Shown here: positions 61,330 to 64,000 of the stretch, piece after piece | Position numbering within the stretch: the stretch's first letter is position 1 | Layout of the letters: every line of letters starts with the position of its first letter | Origin: an uncultured Bacilli bacterium | GTDB taxonomy: Bacteria; Bacillota_I; Bacilli_A; RF39; UBA660 | Assembly (NCBI GenBank): GCA_934101575.1 | Contig: CAKORJ010000001.1 | Span: 496,001 to 560,000, forward strand | DNA length: 64,000 nt | Direction of reading: 5' to 3' | Translations under genes and position numbers: made by a program | The notes under the pieces: generated by a model | Told to the model about the DNA's origin: nothing | What the model saw: the letters and a program-made list of their open reading frames with translations, nothing else | Database searches by the model: none

Positions 61330-61662
61330 TTATTCATTTTTTCCAAAAATAACTTTTTCTAGATTAGAAATTCTTTTTAGAAGATCTACGTTGTTAACAA
61401 CTTGATTATTTCCTGTTGAGGCTTTGGCTATTTCAGCATTTACACTTGCATCTCTAAGTTCTTTTTTTAATCTTATTACTTCTTCTGTTAACCTGTCTTT
61501 TTCCATTTCTTGTTTCTTTATTATATCTATAAATGTTCCATAATCTGCTATTATTAAATCAAGAAATTGATCTACCTCTTTTAGTCTATAACCTCTTGTG
61601 TCTATTTTGAATTCTTTTTCTAGAATATCTTCTTGGGTTAAATTAAGATTTCCTGGGTTCAC
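61330..61662 (-). CDS. gpsB: GpsB/DivIVA-family division protein
   Basis: 110 aa, GTG start at 61662 with GGTGGAGTATA upstream. N-terminal DivIVA membrane-binding coiled coil (LTQEDILEKEFKIDTRGYRLKEVDQFLDLIIADY) with the Arg-Gly-Tyr turn, then a second coiled coil (QEMEKDRLTEEVIRLKKELRD) and a short C-terminal oligomerisation region. The size matches GpsB, which shuttles a class A PBP between sidewall and septum with EzrA. A class A PBP gene and ezrA are in this window. It lies directly upstream of rnpB, as in many Bacilli. Confidence 0.88.
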   Translation of the reverse strand: MNPGNLNLTQEDILEKEFKIDTRGYRLKEVDQFLDLIIADYGTFIDIIKKQEMEKDRLTEEVIRLKKELRDASVNAEIAKASTGNNQVVNNVDLLKRISNLEKVIFGKNE

Positions 61663-61714
61663 TATACTCCACCAACCTTTACTACATATATTTTAAGAAA
61701 AAAAATGGTTTTTG

Positions 61715-61819
61715 TCAATCACTATTATTCTTTAGAAAATAGGTTGTTGTTTTTAGTTTTATATATTTTGTCTCTTTTATCATATTATTAAAAATATAAG
61801 TTAAATCATCTCTATTCAT
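61715..61819 (-). CDS. Possible 34-aa small protein upstream of gpsB
   Basis: ATG at 61819 with AAAGGTGATAAA just upstream, the common ribosome site of this genome; 34 codons and a TGA at 61715. The product MNRDDLTYIFNNMIKETKY...NNSD is basic and polar. It is on the gpsB strand, 53 bases upstream. No homologue known to me; the ribosome site is the main support. Confidence 0.4.
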   Translation of the reverse strand: MNRDDLTYIFNNMIKETKYIKLKTTTYFLKNNSD

Positions 61820-61892
61820 TTTATCACCTTTTACATTATATTATAAAACTGTAAATCTTGTCTTATATTCGACAAAAATATATAAAAAATGA

Positions 61893-61921
61893 TAGAAAAA
61901 ATTATATAATTATAGTATAAT
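61893..61921 (+). promoter_or_regulatory. Promoter of recU and the class A PBP gene
   Basis: TAGAAA (61893-61898), 17 bases, TATAAT (61916-61921), 20 bases before the recU start. Confidence 0.55.
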
Positions 61922-61940
61922 CTTAATATGGTGATGTAGT

Positions 61941-62489
61941 TTGATAAAATATCCTAATAAGATTAGTAAAATGAGTAGTTTTAAAAACTATGCTAACAGA
62001 GGGATGACTTTAGAATCAGAGATTAATGACTCTAATAGATATTATTTAGAAAATGATATTGCTGTAGTTTATAAAAAGCCTACTCCTATAAAGGTAGTAA
62101 AACAGGTTAATGAAAAGATAATTAATGCTTATTTTGAGAAACCTTCTACTACTGATTATAATGGTCTATATAAAGGAAAATATATCGATTTTGAGGCTAA
62201 GGAAACTAAAGGGGTATCTTTTCCTCTTAAAAATATTCATCCTCACCAGATAAGACATTTAGAAAACATAGAGCGTCATGGAGGTATTTGTTTTTTAATT
62301 GTGAGATTTGTTAATGTTAATGAGACTTATCTTTTATTTGAAAAGGATTTTGATTATTTTATTAAGAATAATACTAGAAAGTCTATTCCTATTGATTATT
62401 TTAAAGAAAAAGGATATTTAATTAAAGATAAGTTGAGGCCTATGGTTGATTACATTGAAATTATTGATAAATATGGAGGTATATTATGA
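61941..62489 (+). CDS. recU: Holliday junction resolvase RecU
   Basis: 182 aa, TTG start at 61941 preceded by GGTGATGTAG. RecU cuts four-way junctions during recombination and segregation in Firmicutes. Family motifs: YANRGMTLESEINDSNRYYLENDIAVVYKKPTPIKVV, the catalytic DYNGLYKGKYIDFEAKETK (Asp, Glu, Lys) and FPLKNIHPHQIRHLENIERHGGICFLIV. The stop overlaps the ATG of the PBP gene (ATGA), the conserved recU-ponA pair of Bacilli. Confidence 0.95.
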   Translation: MIKYPNKISKMSSFKNYANRGMTLESEINDSNRYYLENDIAVVYKKPTPIKVVKQVNEKIINAYFEKPSTTDYNGLYKGKYIDFEAKETKGVSFPLKNIHPHQIRHLENIERHGGICFLIVRFVNVNETYLLFEKDFDYFIKNNTRKSIPIDYFKEKGYLIKDKLRPMVDYIEIIDKYGGIL

Positions 62490-64000
62490 AACTTAAAAAG
62501 ATTAAATTAAAGAAAAAACCTAGTGTTAATGAAAGTAATATTAAGCCTAAACAGACTTCTAAGCTTATGATGGGATTCATAATTGTTACTGCTTTACTGT
62601 TCTTAGTAGTCGGATTTTTAGTATTTGGTGTTTGGGTTGCTATTCCTTTTACTATTTTGTATTTACTTATGTTATGGCTGGTTAGAACTATTGATCGGTA
62701 TCCTGTTGGAAGCAGAAAAAGGAAAAAAGCTAAAAATGCTTTTATGATTATACTTCTTATTGGTATTGTTGGTATTTTAGCTTTTATTGTTTTCTTTATA
62801 ATTATTATTATTTCTTCTCCTTCGTTTGATGTTGATAAACTAGAGAGAAATGAAACAACTATAATATATGATAGTAATAATGAGACCATTGCTACTCTTG
62901 GTAATGAAAAGAGAGAAAAACTCGAGTATGATGAACTTCCTAATGTTTTAGTAGATGCTATTGTTGCTACTGAAGATTCTAGATTCTTTCAACATAATGG
63001 TTTAGATGCTCCTAGATTTGCAAAAGCTGTTTTGGGGCAACTTGCTGGAGCTAGTGATGCTGGTGGTGGTTCTACTCTTACAATGCAAGTTGCTAAGAAT
63101 AACTTTACTTCTCGTGAAGCTAGTGGTATTCAAGGTATTATAAGAAAGTTTACTGATATTTATTTATCTGTATTTAAAATTGAAAGGGCTTTTACTAAAC
63201 AAGAAATTATTGAGTACTATGTTAATGAACCTTTCTTAGGAAGTAATTCTTATGGGGTTGAGCAAGCTGCACAAACTTATTTTGGTAAACATGCTAAACA
63301 ACTTAATTTAGCTGAGGCTTCTTTGATAGCTGGACTTTTCCAAGCTCCTGGTGCATATGATCCTTTCTCTGATTCTGATGCTGCTACTCAAAGAAGATCT
63401 ACTGTTCTTTCTTTAATGGTTAGACATGGTTATATTACTGAAGAAGAAAAAAATATTGCTGAATCTATGAAGGTTAAAGACTTACTTGTTGATTCTAAAT
63501 CTTCTAATACTAGTATTTATCAAGGTTATATAGATTTAGCTGTTGAAGAAATTGTTAATAAAACTGGTATGGACCCTTATGTAGTTCCAATGCAAATATA
63601 TACTAATATGGATACTAAGAAACAAGAGGCTTTAAATAAAGTATTTGATGGAAAAACTTATACATGGGTTAATAAAACAGTTCAAGGTAGTGCTGTTGCT
63701 GTTGATAGTGCTACTGGCAAAATTATAGCTGTTGGTGCTGGTAGAAATAGAGTTGGTGAAAGAACATTTAATTATGCTACTGATATTTCTAGACAAATAG
63801 GTTCTACTGCTAAACCACTATTTGATTATGGTCCTGCCATTGAATATAAAAACTACTCTACTGCTCATATATTTAATGATAAACCTATTACTTATACTGG
63901 TACTACTCAAAAGATTGTTAACTATGATGGTAGATATTTAGGTAATATTTCTTTAAGATATGCTTTATCTGATTCTAGAAATGTTCCTGCTGTTGAAGCT
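62486..64000 (+). CDS. Class A penicillin-binding protein (PBP1a/PonA type), 5' part
   Basis: At least 505 codons, open to the window end. GGAGGTATATT precedes the ATG. The N-terminus is unusual: a basic tail, then three hydrophobic segments (about 29-50, 53-68 and 90-112) instead of the usual single anchor. The GT51 glycosyltransferase domain follows with ATEDSRFFQHNG (catalytic Glu), GGSTLTMQVAKN, KQEIIEYYVNEPFLG and YFGKHAKQLNLAEASLIAGL. The transpeptidase domain begins about residue 380; its SxxK is GSTAKPLFDYG. Polymerises and cross-links peptidoglycan outside the membrane. Coupled to recU. The SxN and KTG motifs lie beyond the window. Confidence 0.93.
   Translation, partial: MKLKKIKLKKKPSVNESNIKPKQTSKLMMGFIIVTALLFLVVGFLVFGVWVAIPFTILYLLMLWLVRTIDRYPVGSRKRKKAKNAFMIILLIGIVGILAFIVFFIIIIISSPSFDVDKLERNETTIIYDSNNETIATLGNEKREKLEYDELPNVLVDAIVATEDSRFFQHNGLDAPRFAKAVLGQLAGASDAGGGSTLTMQVAKNNFTSREASGIQGIIRKFTDIYLSVFKIERAFTKQEIIEYYVNEPFLGSNSYGVEQAAQTYFGKHAKQLNLAEASLIAGLFQAPGAYDPFSDSDAATQRRSTVLSLMVRHGYITEEEKNIAESMKVKDLLVDSKSSNTSIYQGYIDLAVEEIVNKTGMDPYVVPMQIYTNMDTKKQEALNKVFDGKTYTWVNKTVQGSAVAVDSATGKIIAVGAGRNRVGERTFNYATDISRQIGSTAKPLFDYGPAIEYKNYSTAHIFNDKPITYTGTTQKIVNYDGRYLGNISLRYALSDSRNVPAVEA

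Noticed and set aside
62461..62889. A 142-codon antisense frame opposite recU and the PBP
   Set aside because: It is hydrophobic by base composition only and opposes two clearly recognised genes.

Overview
The window is very AT-rich and uses the standard genetic code (TGG for Trp, TGA as a stop). It carries genes typical of wall-bearing Bacilli: a type B RNase P RNA, a T-box in front of pheST, ezrA, gpsB, divIB/ftsQ, recU, rny, prsW, cvfD and a sensor kinase. Most genes lie on the minus strand. I read it as a chromosomal segment of a low-GC Bacillota, class Bacilli, probably one of the uncultured gut lineages with reduced genomes. That placement is inferred from gene content only. Many genes use a Shine-Dalgarno of the form GGTGAT, which pairs with the AUCACC part of the 16S 3' tail.

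Layout. 1-8.1 kb: envelope genes, namely the tail of a VanY-type carboxypeptidase, lipoproteins, a three-domain wall hydrolase (M23 + SpoIID + C39-like) and a thioester/SpaA adhesin with an embedded dockerin. 8.2-12.6 kb: uppP, a three-gene set related to 2-hydroxyacyl-CoA dehydratase activases, and a small M15 peptidase. 12.7-19.6 kb: tRNA-Arg, ftsQ-murB-murG, queH, pyrH with a leader, rluB and a DacF-type carboxypeptidase. 19.7-32.9 kb: a large secreted protein, pheST with its T-box, a TPR protein, fmt, trmD, rimM, a sortase-type protein, a histidine kinase and an EIIB-like protein. 33-41.5 kb: two CotZ-like coat proteins, a SEDS protein, two large glycine-rich adhesins that each have a poly-G tract at the start, and prsW. 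41.6-44.3 kb: cspA, a ten-gene tRNA cluster, cvfD and nfu. 44.3-55.8 kb: a YutH-like protein, parE, a serine hydrolase, murF-murE, a tyrosine recombinase, ezrA and rny. 55.9-64 kb: a third glycine-rich adhesin, recA, pgsA, a short RodZ-like protein, rnpB, gpsB, recU and a class A PBP that runs off the end.

The most striking observations are these. (1) Two adhesin genes of one family have runs of 11 and 12 G just inside the reading frame. One is frameshifted OFF as sequenced. In the other, the well-placed GTG start is out of frame while a poorly placed ATG is in frame. Both tracts lie next to LexA-box-like palindromes, and a similar palindrome lies upstream of recA. (2) A tRNA-Thr(UGU) gene is split after anticodon position 36 by a 611-nt group I intron that encodes an HNH endonuclease. 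(3) pyrH is preceded by a promoter, a 28-codon reading frame and a terminator-like hairpin, which together look like an attenuator.

Peptidoglycan and division functions dominate: uppP, murB, murE, murF, murG, ftsQ, a SEDS protein, a class A PBP, carboxypeptidases, ezrA and gpsB. The surface proteins (thioester adhesin, three glycine-rich/discoidin/LamG proteins, a lectin-fold-like protein, an NPNTG protein) suggest a host- or particle-attached life. The CotZ- and YutH-like genes suggest that at least a remnant of a spore coat exists.
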